Below, piece by piece: positions 32,300-43,819 of a stretch of DNA of 64,000 bases. Position numbers and translations under genes: made by a program. How positions within the stretch are numbered: position 1 is the stretch's first letter; the number at the start of each line of letters is the position of its first letter. The notes under the pieces are model-generated. The model was given only the letters and a program-made list of their open reading frames with translations, ran no database searches and was not told where the DNA came from. This DNA is from Thecaphora thlaspeos (lineage: Eukaryota; Basidiomycota; Ustilaginomycetes; Urocystidales; Glomosporiaceae): NCBI GenBank assembly GCA_900291925.1, contig UWYS01000002.1, positions 1,240,001 to 1,304,000 on the forward strand. Direction: 5' to 3'.

Positions 32300-33459
32300 T
32301 GTGTCGTGTCGGAGGCGGAGGCTGGTCGTTGGTCAGGACAGGCGGGGGCAAGGTCGAGGGCGGAGAGCGAAGCGGACAAGAGCAAGGCGTGGCGGCGGCG
32401 AGGACGGGCGGAGGATGTTGTTGGACGGCGTGACTACGTATCGTGGAGGTAGTGGAGTGTATTGCTGTGGGAGGGATGGGTATCGTGGAAGCTGTGTCGT
32501 AGGGCCAGGAGTGGAAGCGCGCGCTTGCAATCGTTTGCGGTACTGAGGCGAGAGAGGGAAGGGTGGTGGAGGAGCGAGAGGGATGGAAAAAGAACAGGGG
32601 GAGAACTGGTGGGTGGTGAGAGTGTAGATGGTGGCGGAGCGATGGATGGATGGATGGGCGGCCGACGTGGCGTGGGCGTTGGCGTTGGCGTGGAGCCGGG
32701 CTGCGTATTGCCTTTGCCGTTGCGTTGGCTTTTTCTGGCTGGGCTGGCTGGGCTGGCCTTGGATGGCCTTGGCTGCCCGTCTTTTTGGCCTTTTATTTTG
32801 GCATTGACCACGCAGCCTCACCCACACGCGCCAGAGTTGGCGGCGCGCAGCCGTCCCTTTTCTCCTCTCCATTTATTCTTCCAGCACCGCGTCCCACGGC
32901 GCCCCTCCCGAGCTCACCAGAGACCGCCAGCGGCCACCTTCTTGCAGCCCTCGACAGCCCCTCACCCTCTGCCCTCGAGCCGCCTCTCGCCATCGTCGAC
33001 GCCGCCACGTCCACGCTCCTTTCACTCTTCGTCGTCGCAACTCATTCATCCCTCGTGCTAACAGAACTTGGTGGTAATAACTAGTACATGACCGTGTCAG
33101 CTGTCAATATAATAATACGCACGGCCAAGGGCAAGAAAAAATGCAAAACAACGACGCACGCATGAAAGCGCACACAATACCAGGAGGCATACAGTATACC
33201 AACACCGCGCGACAACTTGGCATCACCCCTCTTGGCCTCTCTGTCGACGCTGACACCGCCTGGGCCGACATGATGCGCCATCTGTGTACAACATCATCTT
33301 CGAGTGATGCCAAGCGCGAACAAGATATCGGCAGCTAGCACCGCAGGCGCGAGCGGCGCATGGCTGGGTGTAGCCGTGGTCGAGTGCGTACTCCCGTGTC
33401 CAAGAGCGAGGGGTAGATGAGCCGCAGTCGCCGCCATCACCGTGCTGCCTCCTCGACAC
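32300..33459. other. Intergenic region upstream of the SUN gene, downstream of the TF gene
   Basis: 1.16 kb. It has a GGAT repeat near 32642-32660 and a GGCT/TGGC-rich patch near 32735-32760. No convincing gene is seen; frames here are Pro/Arg low complexity. Confidence 0.55.
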
Positions 33460-36400
33460 CTACTTCGACACGTCGGTGCCGGCCGACCGATGCCGCCGCT
33501 GCTGCTGCTGCTGCTCGTCGCCGGCCGTCGGCTGCGAGTAGCGCATCGCCCACTCATAGCGCTCTTTGCCGTACTGCCGGGTAATCTCCGCCGTTGTGGC
33601 AGAGTGGCGGCTCCCCGTCGACCCGATCGCCTCGAGCAGCTCGGCGATCGTCTCGCCCGTCTCCCACATGGCCGCCTCCAGCGTATCCTTGTGCTCCGAC
33701 GCCGGCAGAAACGCAAACGACGCCGGCTCGATCCAGCTCGGGTCGTGCCGCGTAAACGTCGAGCCCCACGACGACCCCGCAACATGCGTCTCGGCCGCCA
33801 TCGCAAACGTATGCTGCGCGATCGTGCGCCAGTGGCGTGGCCACCGCACCGAGCGCAGAATGCCGTCCATCGTCCGCCCCGTGCCAGTCCCCACCTTGTC
33901 ATCAGCCGCCGTCGCAGACGACAGCGCCGCCTCCACCGTCAGCGCCTCGAGCGGCGCGAGCGCCGCCTCCCTCGCTCGGTGCATCTCGAGCAGCCTCCGA
34001 GCAATGGCGCCCATCTCGAGGATCGATGCAAAGCAGGCCCGGAAGGGACTGCGCGAGCACGTCGGTCGTGGAAGCAGCGCGAGCGGTCCCTCGTCGCCAC
34101 CGTTGTCATCCGATGGCCAAGCTTGCTGCTGCGGCTCGTGTCCTCCGCCAGTCTGCTGCGCTGCGCCGTGAATCTGGCCTGGCGCACCGTCTCCGGCTAT
34201 CCGCTCGAAGCCGGAACGGTGCTCGCGCTCCTTGGGGACCATCGTGGTGGCCAGCTTCAGCGAAGGGTCCGGCCGACGCGGCGTCGCCGCTTGGGCGGTA
34301 AAGAGAAAATGAAAGGCGGTGATGGCCAGATGTAACCTATACAGCATGACTTCCACGAGCCTTTGCTGAACAAGTGCCGCCATCTTGATCGGCGAGGATG
34401 GCTCGTGGAACGACATTTCGCCGATCCGGGCGCGGAGGCGGTCCGAGTCGGCTTCCATCTCGCTCAGGGCACGCTGGAGGTCCGGCTCGGGCGAGCGGCC
34501 AGTGCAAATGTCGAGCAACGGCGTGTGCAGCAGCCGGACGATGCGCGCGTAGACGCGAAAGACGTGGTAGCGTGTCTGCTGCATGAACTCGTTGGTGCGC
34601 GTCCGCGGCTTGGGAGTCCAGTTGCTCGCCTGGTGAATGAAGTCGTCGCGGTGCCGACTGTCGACGACCATCGAGAAAAGGTCGAAACGCGGCAGCAGCA
34701 TGTCGCTCGTCGCCACCCAGTAGGCGCTGCAAGTGATGAAGATAACGGTCCGGCGAAGCGCCTCGCGCTCGATCGGGTCGGTCACGGTCCCACGCGCATC
34801 GACGATCCGCGGAAGCGGCAGGTCGTCGCCGCTGTCGCCGACGTCACCAGCATACTCGACAGCACGGCGCAGCACCGTTGCCGGCTCCCAGACGGCGTCG
34901 TATTCGGGCGAGTCGCTCGACAAGTCGAGCTGATGGAGGCGCCAGCAGAACAGCACGCGGAAGAGCCAGTGCTTCATCTTGGCCTGGTGGGAAAAGGGTC
35001 GTGTTGAGGGCGTGCGGTCAGTCTCGGTAAGTTCTGCTCTGTTGGACTCAAGTACGTTGGAATGCAGCTCACCATCTTTGTGCTGCTGATCCCGTCCTCG
35101 ACCGCGCCTAGATCCAAGAAAAGGCCGCACTGTACCAGCCTGGGATCGACTTCGCCAGCGCAGATCTTTTGGAGCATGATGTCGCACGACAGCGACCAGC
35201 AGCGGCGCGCAAATTGGAGCATCTGCTGGCGGTCGTCGCCCTCTAGGCGGCCCATCTGGGCGGCGCAGCGAAGCGTCGCCGGGCCGGCGCGCAAGTCGAG
35301 GTCTTCAATATCGAAGTCGTCCGGCAGCAACAGCGCGCGATGGCTGAGCAGCGCAAGCAGCGCCAGCAGCAGGAAAGCCGGGGGCTCCGGGTACAATCCC
35401 GCCGCCTGACCAAAGAGGTAGCGCGACGGGACCAGCTTCTCGTGGCTGTCGAACTCGGAGACGTGGGCCAGCGCGATGGCCACTAGCGGACGGTCCTGGT
35501 CGCTACAGTAGGGGCGCAGCCGATTGATCAGGTTCAGTTGATCAGTGTACCGGTCGCACGGGGCAACCGCATCCGGCGGCGGCGAGAGCGCGGTGGCCTC
35601 CGCAAAGCGGGTGATGGCCGTCTCAGACGCCGGCGAGCCGTTTCCATAGCCATAGCCGCTGCCGCTGCCGCTTCCGGTACCGATGCCATTGCCATTGCCG
35701 CTGGATGCCAATGAGACGCGCGGTATCGCGGTCGCCGCCGCCACCGAATCGTTCGAGCGCTCCGGCGACAGTGCGGTCCGACTGCGCGCGCCACTCGAGG
35801 CGCCGCTGTACTGCGCCGACGACCGCAAGCTAGTGTTACTGTTGCGCCGGTGCCGCATAAAGGGCGGCGCCGAGGAAGCATCGATGCCGCCGATACCGCT
35901 GAGGCTATCGCCACGGACGGGGCGAAGCGGCGGCGGTTCGCGTCGCGCTGTCGTCGAGTCCGAAAAGGCCCCATTGTCCTGCAGAGGGCTGTGTTCGAGG
36001 TTTCCAGCGGGGTAGCCGATCGCGGGACTGTAGCCGGTAGGCACGGGCCTTCGATGCGAGGACTGAACGGACTGGGAGGCATGGCTAAAGGCCATCGTCG
36101 CCGTCGTAATCTGACTAGCGCCAGCGGCCTCACCCAAGATGATAGGCTGGCCCGGCGAAGAGGCCGAGAAGCGATGCAGCATCGACGAGCCCGTGCCCGC
36201 CGAAAACGTGTCTGGATGATCGGCGCCGCTGGAGGCTTGACCTCTGGCGGGGGCGGCGGCAAGCATGTGGGCCGGCCCAGAGCTCGAGATCGAGAGGGCC
36301 GAGTCCGATACGGTGGTGGCGGTCGACGTGAGCGGCGAAAACGATGATGATCCCGTTAACGGGAAAAACGAGGTAGAGGACGGAGCGCCTTCGAGCGGGA

Positions 36401-36956
36401 AAAGGCCAGAGCGGCTGAACGAGCAGCTGTCGGCGTCCGAGTGCGACAGGGCACGGCCAAGCTGATGGTGCTGCGACTGGACGTAAGCGGCACCGGCGCT
36501 CGCCTCAGTCCGCGGCGCGCCGAGGTTCGAGGCATCGGTGCTCTGGCTCGAGCCTGGCCGCTTCTTGGCCTTGGGCCCGCGCGGCTTGCGATTCCAGTCG
36601 AAGACGCAGATCTCCTTGGCCTTTGCGATCCAGGCGGCTTCGTCCGCGCCGCCGCCGCTGCCTGCTGCGTTGGATTGGGGATCGGCCGATGAGCTCGACG
36701 ATGCGACCGCGCTGGCCTTGACGGTGTTGAGGCAGCCCTTGCAGGGGTTCTGGCCGTCACAACGCGACTTTCGCTTCCGGCACAGCTCGCACGCCGCCCA
36801 GATCTACAAAGGCGGGAGACAAAAAAAAACAACAGAGTCAGCCAAAAGAAGCTGTGCACGGCTTATCGGCTGACTTGCCAGAAAACTTACCCTGCGCTTC
36901 TTTGCCGCTGACCCGTCGCCGCCGCCGCTATCGCTGGGTCGCGGTTCCTCCATCAT
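33460..36956 (-). CDS. Zn2Cys6 transcription factor with fungal-TF middle homology domain
   Basis: Exons (minus) 36956-36891, 36803-35073 and 34983-33460 give 1106 residues, every junction in phase 0. The first exon codes MMEEPRPSDSGGGDGSAAKKRR. The zinc cluster starts in exon 2: ACELCRKRKSRCDGQNPCKGC (C27, C30, C37, C43, C46). The sixth Cys is C88 in KEICVFDWNRKPRGPKAKK, 41 residues after C46 instead of the usual 6-8. A Ser/Gly-rich linker follows (including a Gly/Ser-alternating run near 35640-35700). Then comes the regulatory domain of the Fungal_trans type (YTDQLNLINRLRPYCSDQDRPLVAIALAHVSEFD, QMLQFARRCWSLSCDIMLQKICAGEVDP, FRVLFCWRLHQLDLSSDSPEYD, VFITCSAYWVATSDMLLPRFDLFSMVVDSRHRDDF). It is presumably a nuclear activator; its target pathway cannot be told. 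Divergent from MCU. Confidence 0.87.
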
Positions 36957-38906
36957 GTATGCGGCGAGGCCGAGCATATGAGCCAGCTCGGCCCTCCTTT
37001 CCTCGCACTCGTGGTCGGAGGTGTGATGGAGCCTCTAGGTATCGCCTGCGCAGGCAGATGGAGACAGACCGCCGAAGACACCCTCTTGCTTGTTCAGGGA
37101 CCGATGCCGGGGCTGAGATCTGCGTCCCAGCGCCCGCCAACGGGAGTAGAGAGGTGATGATCCTTGCTTTGGACGGAGCAGCAATCGGAAGGGTCCGGTG
37201 CAAGGAAGCGGTCCCTGTGCTAGTGCCGGGGAAGCCAGGACGTTGAAGGCGTTGTGAAGCGGCGCTCCTTCGGGTGGACGATCCACTCGAGAGGTATAAA
37301 AGGTGGGCGGGGGCGGCTCGCGGGACGAAACGAGCAACCGCTGAGAGAGGATGAGGCAAGGTCTTTCGGGCTGATATAGCGGGGTGGTTGGCTGTCAACG
37401 ACGGCGACGACGCAGACGACAGCAGGACATGGGTGATTGGATCAGAAGTCTTCAGGGTGTGGCAGCAGGTTGCAGCCCAATCGTGCGTCAGCCTTGCGTG
37501 TGTCCAAAAGCCCAGGAATCTGTTGGCGGCTGATAGCGAGGTGGATCGACGTGGCAGGATCGCTGCTCGGTGGGAAGTAAGAGCGGAACAGGCCGGCGAC
37601 TACGGGCCGGAAATGAAGAAGTCGGGGAGCGGGCAGGATGGGGCGACGCGATGTTTGAGCTTTGGCGTCGGCGTAGTCCGGATGTTGTAAAGTCACAGTG
37701 GCGACCAGCGGCGCCAAGGGCGAGAGAGGATGAGGGAGAAGGAGGAAGAGAAGACAAGAGAGACGGGATTGGCGAACAGCGGACGGCAGTGAACGTCAGC
37801 GAGTATCTAGGAAGAGGTGGCAACGGAAGAGTAGGAAGAGGCAGGAGCAGGAGCAAGAGCAAGAGGGGAAGAAGGGGGGAGGGAGGTGGGGACGAGGTGG
37901 GGACGAGGTGACGGCAGGGTGGAGGGTAACGGGAAGCGAGCGAAACGGTGCGGGGTTGTCCGGCAGCGTTGGGAGAAGCCTCGCGTCCGCCCGCGAGAGC
38001 TCGAGGGCTGCTTGATGGTGGATAAGCGCGGCAGCAGCAACAGCGGCAGCGGCAGGCAGGCAGACCGGGATGGGCCGCGGGAGAGGCGCCGAGAAGGGCG
38101 GGGCGGCGCTGGGCAGTCTGACACTCGGAAAGTCGGCAAATAAATAAATAAATAAGAGAGACGCTGCCTCCAGCAGACCCGATGGACAGCCCTTCGATGG
38201 ATGGCCTGCCTGATTAATTTGTTAACTTCGAGGGGCCGCTGTACAACCCAGAGTTAACACCTCTTGTCGACGACCTTAGGACAGCAGAGTCTCGAAGTTT
38301 TGTAAGCTCGTCCCACGAGGACTTAGCGACCATGGACGACGATGAAGCCAACAAGAGGTCGGCAGGCAGAGAGAGCCGTTGAGGGTGACGATGAGGCCCG
38401 GCAAGCTGGACGGCCGACCCTGACTAGGACCCGATGACGAGGCTGGCTGGGAAGGGCCGCGAGCGAAGCGAGATGACGAAGGACCTTGCCTCGCTCGCTC
38501 GCCCGTCGCCGGATAGGCGGCGCTTGGACCGCCAGAGTGCCCACCCTGCCTTTCCCTCCCTCGTTCTTCCTCTGACCAACGCACCCTCACGACCCTCACG
38601 ACCCTCACCACCACCGCTCTCGACGTCCTCTCTCACCATCGCTCTCCCCGCCGTCAGGGTCACACCGCCTCTGGGGCTTCAGCTAGCTCAGCCTGCCTTC
38701 CTTGCTCGTCGCATCGGAACGGCCGCTTCCTCAAACTAGCTTTACCTCAGACCTTCGGCTCGAGGACATCTTCGGCCCTTGCTTCGACCCGGTTCCGGGT
38801 CAGGGACGCTCACTTTCTCGGGACCACTGGCGCACTGCCCGACTGTTCTCATTCTCCTCCGCTTTGCGAGGCAACAGCGAAGAGGGAGAGCTGCAGCAGC
38901 GAGACC
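36957..38906. other. 1.95-kb divergent TF/MCU intergenic region
   Basis: It contains a TATAAAAG box on the plus strand at 37295-37302, an AAAT tetranucleotide run at 38138-38155, and purine-rich stretches (37720-37910). Frames of about 100 codons (for example plus 37388-37690) have no family features, and I do not call them genes. Confidence 0.5.
38138..38155. repeat. AAAT microsatellite
   Basis: Four and a half copies of AAAT in otherwise GC-rich DNA, in the TF/MCU intergenic region. Confidence 0.85.
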
Positions 38907-41035
38907 ATGGCTAGTCAGCCGGCTCGCAGTGCGGCAGCGCATCTGGCCGTGCACCGCCTTGCCGTTCGACCGTCTCGCCACGCCTCTGTGACCGCCGTTG
39001 CCGCCATATCCCTCCGGCTAGCTGCGGCGCGGAGACCGCTCCTCACCCTCGGGCCTACCGATTGCGGCACTGCGCAGCCGCGGTCATCGCGAGCGTTTGC
39101 TGCGTTGGCCGCCAGACCTGGCGGCCCTTCGAGGTCAAGGACGAGGGCTGTCAGCTCAGCCTGTCGCTCGTCTTTTCCCTCCGCCACACAACTCGCCGAT
39201 CGCGCCGCCGTCCATGCTTTCAGCGTACGACTGTCAACATTGCATCGCCACCCCAGGGTTGAGCTCAAGGGCCGTCACCTAGCCACAATTGGCCTCCTGC
39301 GACGGACCTACGCCACCACGTCCTCCGGCGTTAAGACGATGCTCCCCAGCACCGCTAGGCCGGCGTTCGAGGAAAGCCGCCACCACAAGCGCCTCTCCAA
39401 GGTCAAGGACGAGGGCTACCTCGCCTTTACCAAGGCGAGCCTCTTTAAGCTCACCCTCCCGCTGCAGCCGCCTTCAAGCGACCCCAGCTCGCCCGCATCG
39501 AAGTGGAGCTCGCCAAAGACAACGGCGCAAGCTGCAGACGAGCAGAGGCAGCACGACCAGTACAATGAGCCGGACAAGAACGAGAGCGACGACAACGACA
39601 GACGGGTCAGCGATGCCAAGGGCGCGGGCGATAACATCTCGCATCAACCGTGGGAGCAGGCGGCCGAGACGCCCGGCCCGCCCGTCTCGCAGCTCAATCA
39701 CCGTCCGCACTCGCAGCTTCACGGACCTGAACAAGGGGAGCCGGCTGACAACGAGGCCGAGGAGTATGACGCCGAGGCCCCCGCCCACAGCGTCGTCTTC
39801 CTCCTCCACAGCGGACAACCGCTCAGCTACATTGCCAGCCTGATCCGCGCCGAAGGCCCCAGCCCGGAGCCGAGCCAGCACCAGACCGAGGCCGAGCGCG
39901 AGCAAAAGACCGACTCGAACGACCCGAGTTCGCAGCTCGCGCCTAGCCCGCAGCCGGCCGCCGGGTCGGGCGCCGATGCCCGGACCACGTTCAGCCGGCA
40001 GCAAATCCAGCGGCGCGAGGCGGCCCTCCGCGAAGGTTTCGTCGACCCGCTAGGCGATCCGCCCATCTCGTTCCACACTCGGGCCGCCGACGGCAAGCGG
40101 TGGTCGCCTTCCACGGGCATCGGCGACTTCCTCCGCGACGCCGCGCGCATTGGCTCGTTCATCATCCGAATCGGCGAGCGCAGCGTCACCGTGCAGGTGC
40201 CCTCGTTCGAGGATCGGACTCGCTTCATGCGCGCCAGCCTGTACGCCAAGACCGACCAGATTGAGCGGCTCGTCAAGATCAAGGACGAGTGCGACCGGAT
40301 CGCCCACACAGGGACGCGGCGCTTCGCCCTCGGTGGCGTCGGCGTGCTCGGCGCGTGGTGGACGAGCGTCGCCTGGCTGACGTTTTACACCGAGCTCGGC
40401 TGGGACACGATGGAGCCCGTCACCTACCTCACCGGCCTCGGCACGCTGATGGGCGGTTACGTCTGGTTCCTCGTCCACAACCGCGAGGTTTCGTACCGCG
40501 CCGTCCTCAACGAGACGACGTCGCGCCGCCAGCAGAAGCTCTACATCGATCGCGGCTTCAACGTCGACCGGTACCAGGAGCTGATTGAGGAGGTCAAGAA
40601 GCTGCGCCGCTCGATCAAGCGCGTCGCCGAGGAGTACGACCTCGAGTGGGACCAGGGCGAGACGAGGGTCGGCAAGGAGGCCAAGCGCGCACTCCGCATC
40701 GTCAGGCTACAGGAGGCAGGCAAGGACCGGCTGAGTCGCGCAAAGAGGGTGAGTCGTGGCGCTACTGATTCAAGCGGCCAGTGTTGCCGGCACAAGCGCC
40801 CAATCATGCTGGGGAGGCTCGACAGATAGACTGACGCAATACTGGACTTCTCCCATTTACCTTGCGTATACACACAATTCTCACGCTCACGCAGGACGAG
40901 GACGATCAGGACGATCATGAGGCCGTCTATGAGGACAAGGACGGCGACGGTCAGCCGGACCATGTCCAGCACAAGAGCAAGGCGAACAAGAAGAATGCCA
41001 ACGCCTCGGCGGTGGACGGAGCAAGAGGTGAATAG
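38907..41035 (+). CDS. MCU: Mitochondrial calcium uniporter pore subunit (MCU)
   Basis: Pore of the inner-membrane calcium uniporter. Exons 38907-40748 and 40895-41035 give 660 residues. It has an Arg/Ala/Ser-rich N-terminus (MASQPARSAAAHLAVHRLAVRPSRH) typical of a mitochondrial targeting sequence, and then a long hydrophilic matrix domain with an acidic low-complexity insert. HSVVFLLHSGQPLSYIASLIRAE and GSFIIRIGERSVTVQVPSFEDRTRFMRASL match the MCU N-terminal domain and linker. Two membrane helices flank the selectivity filter: FALGGVGVLGAWWTSVAWLTFYTELG, then WDTMEPVTYL (about 500), then LGTLMGGYVWFLVHN. A coiled-coil helix follows (LIEEVKKLRRSIKRVAEEY). The filter reads WDTME where animals have WDIME. 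The second exon codes an acidic/Lys-rich tail. Confident family assignment. Confidence 0.92.
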
Positions 41036-41262
41036 AATTGGTCAGCAGCAGCTGCTGCGGCGACGGCGACCATTCAATAGACCACGGATCTCGCACCATA
41101 GACCAAGGATCCCGCATCGCACTACATGGCATTGGAATCGCACCGTCTCGGCCTCTGTGAAGCGCTCGTGACCGACAATAAGCCTTCTCTCTTCCTCTCT
41201 CTCTCTCCCTCCCTCTCTCCCCTTGCAACTCCTCTTATCAATCGCCTTCCTTTCCCCCTCTG

Positions 41263-42552
41263 ATGACCGATACAGCGTATCACTCGCTAGCCGCGCCGAC
41301 ACGCTCGCATTCTGCCGCCTTCAGGGCTTCCCGCCCTTCGACCAGGGCTACGACGGGCCTCACTTTTGACGGACGCACGCGTCTGCTGAGCACGTCGGCA
41401 GCCTCTCGAATGCCCGAGGCGACGACCTGCAAGGACAACATCGGACCAGCCGGACATGACAACAGCGTGGATCAGAGTCAGTGCGACAAGACGAGGAAGC
41501 CGCTCAGCCTCCGACCCTACATGATGCTAGGGCGTATCGACAAGCCGATAGGGACGTGGCTGCTCTTCTGGCCGTGCGCATGGTCAATCACGCTGGCCGC
41601 CCATACGCTTGGCCTTCCCCTTTCGACGCCGCTCTTGTACACGCTAGTGTTTGGCGTCGGTGCGCTGGTGATGCGCGGGGCGGGCTGCACCATCAATGAT
41701 ATGTGGGACGTCAAGATGGATCGCCAGGTGGAGCGGACCAAGGCGCGACCGCTGGCCGCGGGCGACCTGACGCAGTTCCAAGCACTGTGCTTCCTCGGCG
41801 TACAGCTCTCGGCGGGATTGGCGGTGCTGATGCAGCTCAACTGGTACAGCATCGCGCTGGGCGCCTCGTCGCTCTCGGTTGTCACAATCTACCCGCTCAT
41901 GAAGCGCGTCACTCACTGGCCCCAGCTGGTGCTGGGGTTTGCCTTCAATTGGGGTGCGATGCTGGGCTGGTCGGCGCTGGCGGGTGCCGTGGACTGGGCC
42001 GTGGTGCTGCCGCTCTACGCCGGGAGCGTGTTTTGGACGCTCATCTACGACACCATCTACGCCCACCAGGACAAGCACGACGACGTTACGGCCGGCGTCA
42101 AGTCGACTGCGCTCCTGTTTGGCGAGCAGACGAAGCCGATCCTCTCGGCTTTTTCCGCCGCCACCATCAGCCTCTTTGGCTATGCGGCCTCGCAGGCGAT
42201 CCCTCCCGCCCTCTCTGCGGCGGCAGGTGGCGTCCCGGCAACGGCGCTTTCGACGCTGAGTAACGTTCACCCCTCGCCCGAGACGCTCGAGCGGCTGGGG
42301 TCGATGGGCGCGCTGCTCGAGCATCACCCGCTCTTTGCCGTTGGGCTGGTTGGAGCCGCCTCGCACCTGGCCTGGCAGATATGGACCGTCACGCTCGACG
42401 ACCGACCAGACTGCTGGTCTAAGTTCACCTCGAACCGCAACTTCGGCTGGATCGTGTTTGGGGGTCTGATGGGCGACTATGGACTGTGGCTCTATGCCAG
42501 GCGGCAGGAGGAAGAGGAGACGACAGCGGCGACAGACAAGGAGCAGGTCTAA
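41263..42552 (+). CDS. COQ2: 4-hydroxybenzoate polyprenyltransferase (COQ2)
   Basis: Attaches the polyprenyl chain to 4-hydroxybenzoate in ubiquinone synthesis in the mitochondrial inner membrane. Single exon, 429 residues. The Ser/Arg/Ala-rich N-terminus of about 85 residues fits mitochondrial import. The UbiA fold follows, with [24 protein letters not shown] and the first Asp-rich prenyl-diphosphate/Mg site [23 protein letters not shown]. The second Asp-rich site is [25 protein letters not shown], and eight or so hydrophobic helices are present. The end is charged ([17 protein letters not shown]). It follows MCU on the same strand with 227 bp between them, but this is not an operon; both products act in mitochondria. 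Very secure assignment. Confidence 0.95.
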   Translation: MTDTAYHSLAAPTRSHSAAFRASRPSTRATTGLTFDGRTRLLSTSAASRMPEATTCKDNIGPAGHDNSVDQSQCDKTRKPLSLRPYMMLGRIDKPIGTWLLFWPCAWSITLAAHTLGLPLSTPLLYTLVFGVGALVMRGAGCTINDMWDVKMDRQVERTKARPLAAGDLTQFQALCFLGVQLSAGLAVLMQLNWYSIALGASSLSVVTIYPLMKRVTHWPQLVLGFAFNWGAMLGWSALAGAVDWAVVLPLYAGSVFWTLIYDTIYAHQDKHDDVTAGVKSTALLFGEQTKPILSAFSAATISLFGYAASQAIPPALSAAAGGVPATALSTLSNVHPSPETLERLGSMGALLEHHPLFAVGLVGAASHLAWQIWTVTLDDRPDCWSKFTSNRNFGWIVFGGLMGDYGLWLYARRQEEEETTAATDKEQV

Positions 42553-43045
42553 TCAATAGAAGCGAGACGCCTGCAGCGCGGAGCTGTCACACCTCTTAGC
42601 AGGCAGCTAATTGGTGAATGGGGAGCGGCAACAGTCTGATGCATAATGAGAAGAGGCTATGGCGGCCCAAGGCTAACTGCAACGCACTCCGTGACGATGC
42701 GTGCCGCGAAGGCAGAGCAAAATCTTGTTCGAGAGGAAACATGCCGAAGCTGCTAACGTGATACGAGAGGGACAAGCAGATAAAACGAGAGGTATCGGCA
42801 GACGATGACGACGGCGAAGAATTGACGAATTGAGAAGAGTACCGAGCGTCTACGCTATAGGGAGAGTGGTACAGAGGACAAGGGAACGCAAACGAGTCTT
42901 AGCGCGAGAAAAGACCACGAGGTCTTAAGGAGTAGTGGGGGCCTCGTCTCGACGTGGCGATGAGCGGGAAGGAGACAGTAATTCTTGCGGCGTCCAGCGC
43001 ATTGTGGATAGGGGACCAGTCTCTACCTCGGCGAAGAACGTAGGC
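42553..43045. other. Convergent intergenic region COQ2/secreted protein A
   Basis: 493 bp, relatively A/G-rich, with no gene visible. Confidence 0.6.
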
Positions 43046-43819
43046 CTAGTGGTGTTTGAGCAGTCTTCGGAGATGGTGGCGCTTCTTCTTGGTCGTCGAT
43101 GTATTGGGGTTGGCTTCCTTTCCAACACCAACGACAGCCTCGTCTTGCCCGAGTCCAGCGTCGGCCGGAGGAACGGTTTCGCCCTTGTCACTTCCCGCAC
43201 CTCCTCCTCTGGGCCTCACTTTGACCATCCTCTTCGACAGCCCCGAAGTTCCGCCAAGTGATTGCGTCTGACCTCCAGTACCACCTTGCTGTGTTCCGCC
43301 ACTTCCCTCACCGCCACTTCCGACCTGTGTTCCGCCAGTACCGCCACCGACTTGTGTTCCGCCAGTACCGCCACCGAGCGGTGTTCCGCCAGTGCCACCA
43401 CCTCCGCCAACACTCAGATCTCTAACACTGTTCCTAGGCTTGCCTGCAGCGACACTATCAAGGATGCCGCTGAACAGACTTCCTGGGTTGCCGGACAGTC
43501 CTCCGCCAACACTTTTTAGGACCCCTTCTGCGATACCCATGGGGTTGGTGGCGCCACCGCCTGGAAGGCCGCCTCCTCCGCCGAGTCTTCCTCCGAGTCC
43601 GGGCAACCCTCCTCCAAGGTCGGGTAATCCTCCTCCTCCGAGGCCAGGCAATCGGGGAATCGAACCGAGGCCGGGTAGTCCTCCACCCATACCGGGTAGT
43701 CCTCCACCCATACCGGGTAGTCCTCCACCCATACTGGGCATCCCCAGCGCATCGGTGACGATAGCCAAGATGACGGCGGCGAGAACGGCGAGCCTGGCCA
43801 GTCTGGCGATGCGACTCAT
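43046..43819 (-). CDS. Secreted Gly-rich repeat protein with dibasic His/Arg/Leu tail (member A)
   Basis: Single exon, 257 residues, no recognised domain. The N-terminus MSRIARLARLAVLAAVILAIVTDALG is a clear signal peptide. The mature part opens with tandem MGGGLPG units (about residues 28-50) and further LPGLGG repeats. A short helical segment, MGIAEGVLKSVGGG...LFSGILDSVAAG, follows, then GGTQVGGGTGG-type repeats. Near residue 195 is a dibasic site (GLSKR-MVKVR), and the C-terminus is TKKKR-HHLRRLLKHH. KR sites after a signal peptide fit Kex2-type processing in the Golgi, which would release a 10-residue HHLRRLLKHH peptide. The tail is shared with the two nearby secreted proteins. A GTATTTATG element lies about 245 bp upstream. 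A candidate effector, repellent-type or metal/antimicrobial peptide precursor; the function is unknown. Confidence 0.75.
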   Translation of the reverse strand: MSRIARLARLAVLAAVILAIVTDALGMPSMGGGLPGMGGGLPGMGGGLPGLGSIPRLPGLGGGGLPDLGGGLPGLGGRLGGGGGLPGGGATNPMGIAEGVLKSVGGGLSGNPGSLFSGILDSVAAGKPRNSVRDLSVGGGGGTGGTPLGGGTGGTQVGGGTGGTQVGSGGEGSGGTQQGGTGGQTQSLGGTSGLSKRMVKVRPRGGGAGSDKGETVPPADAGLGQDEAVVGVGKEANPNTSTTKKKRHHLRRLLKHH

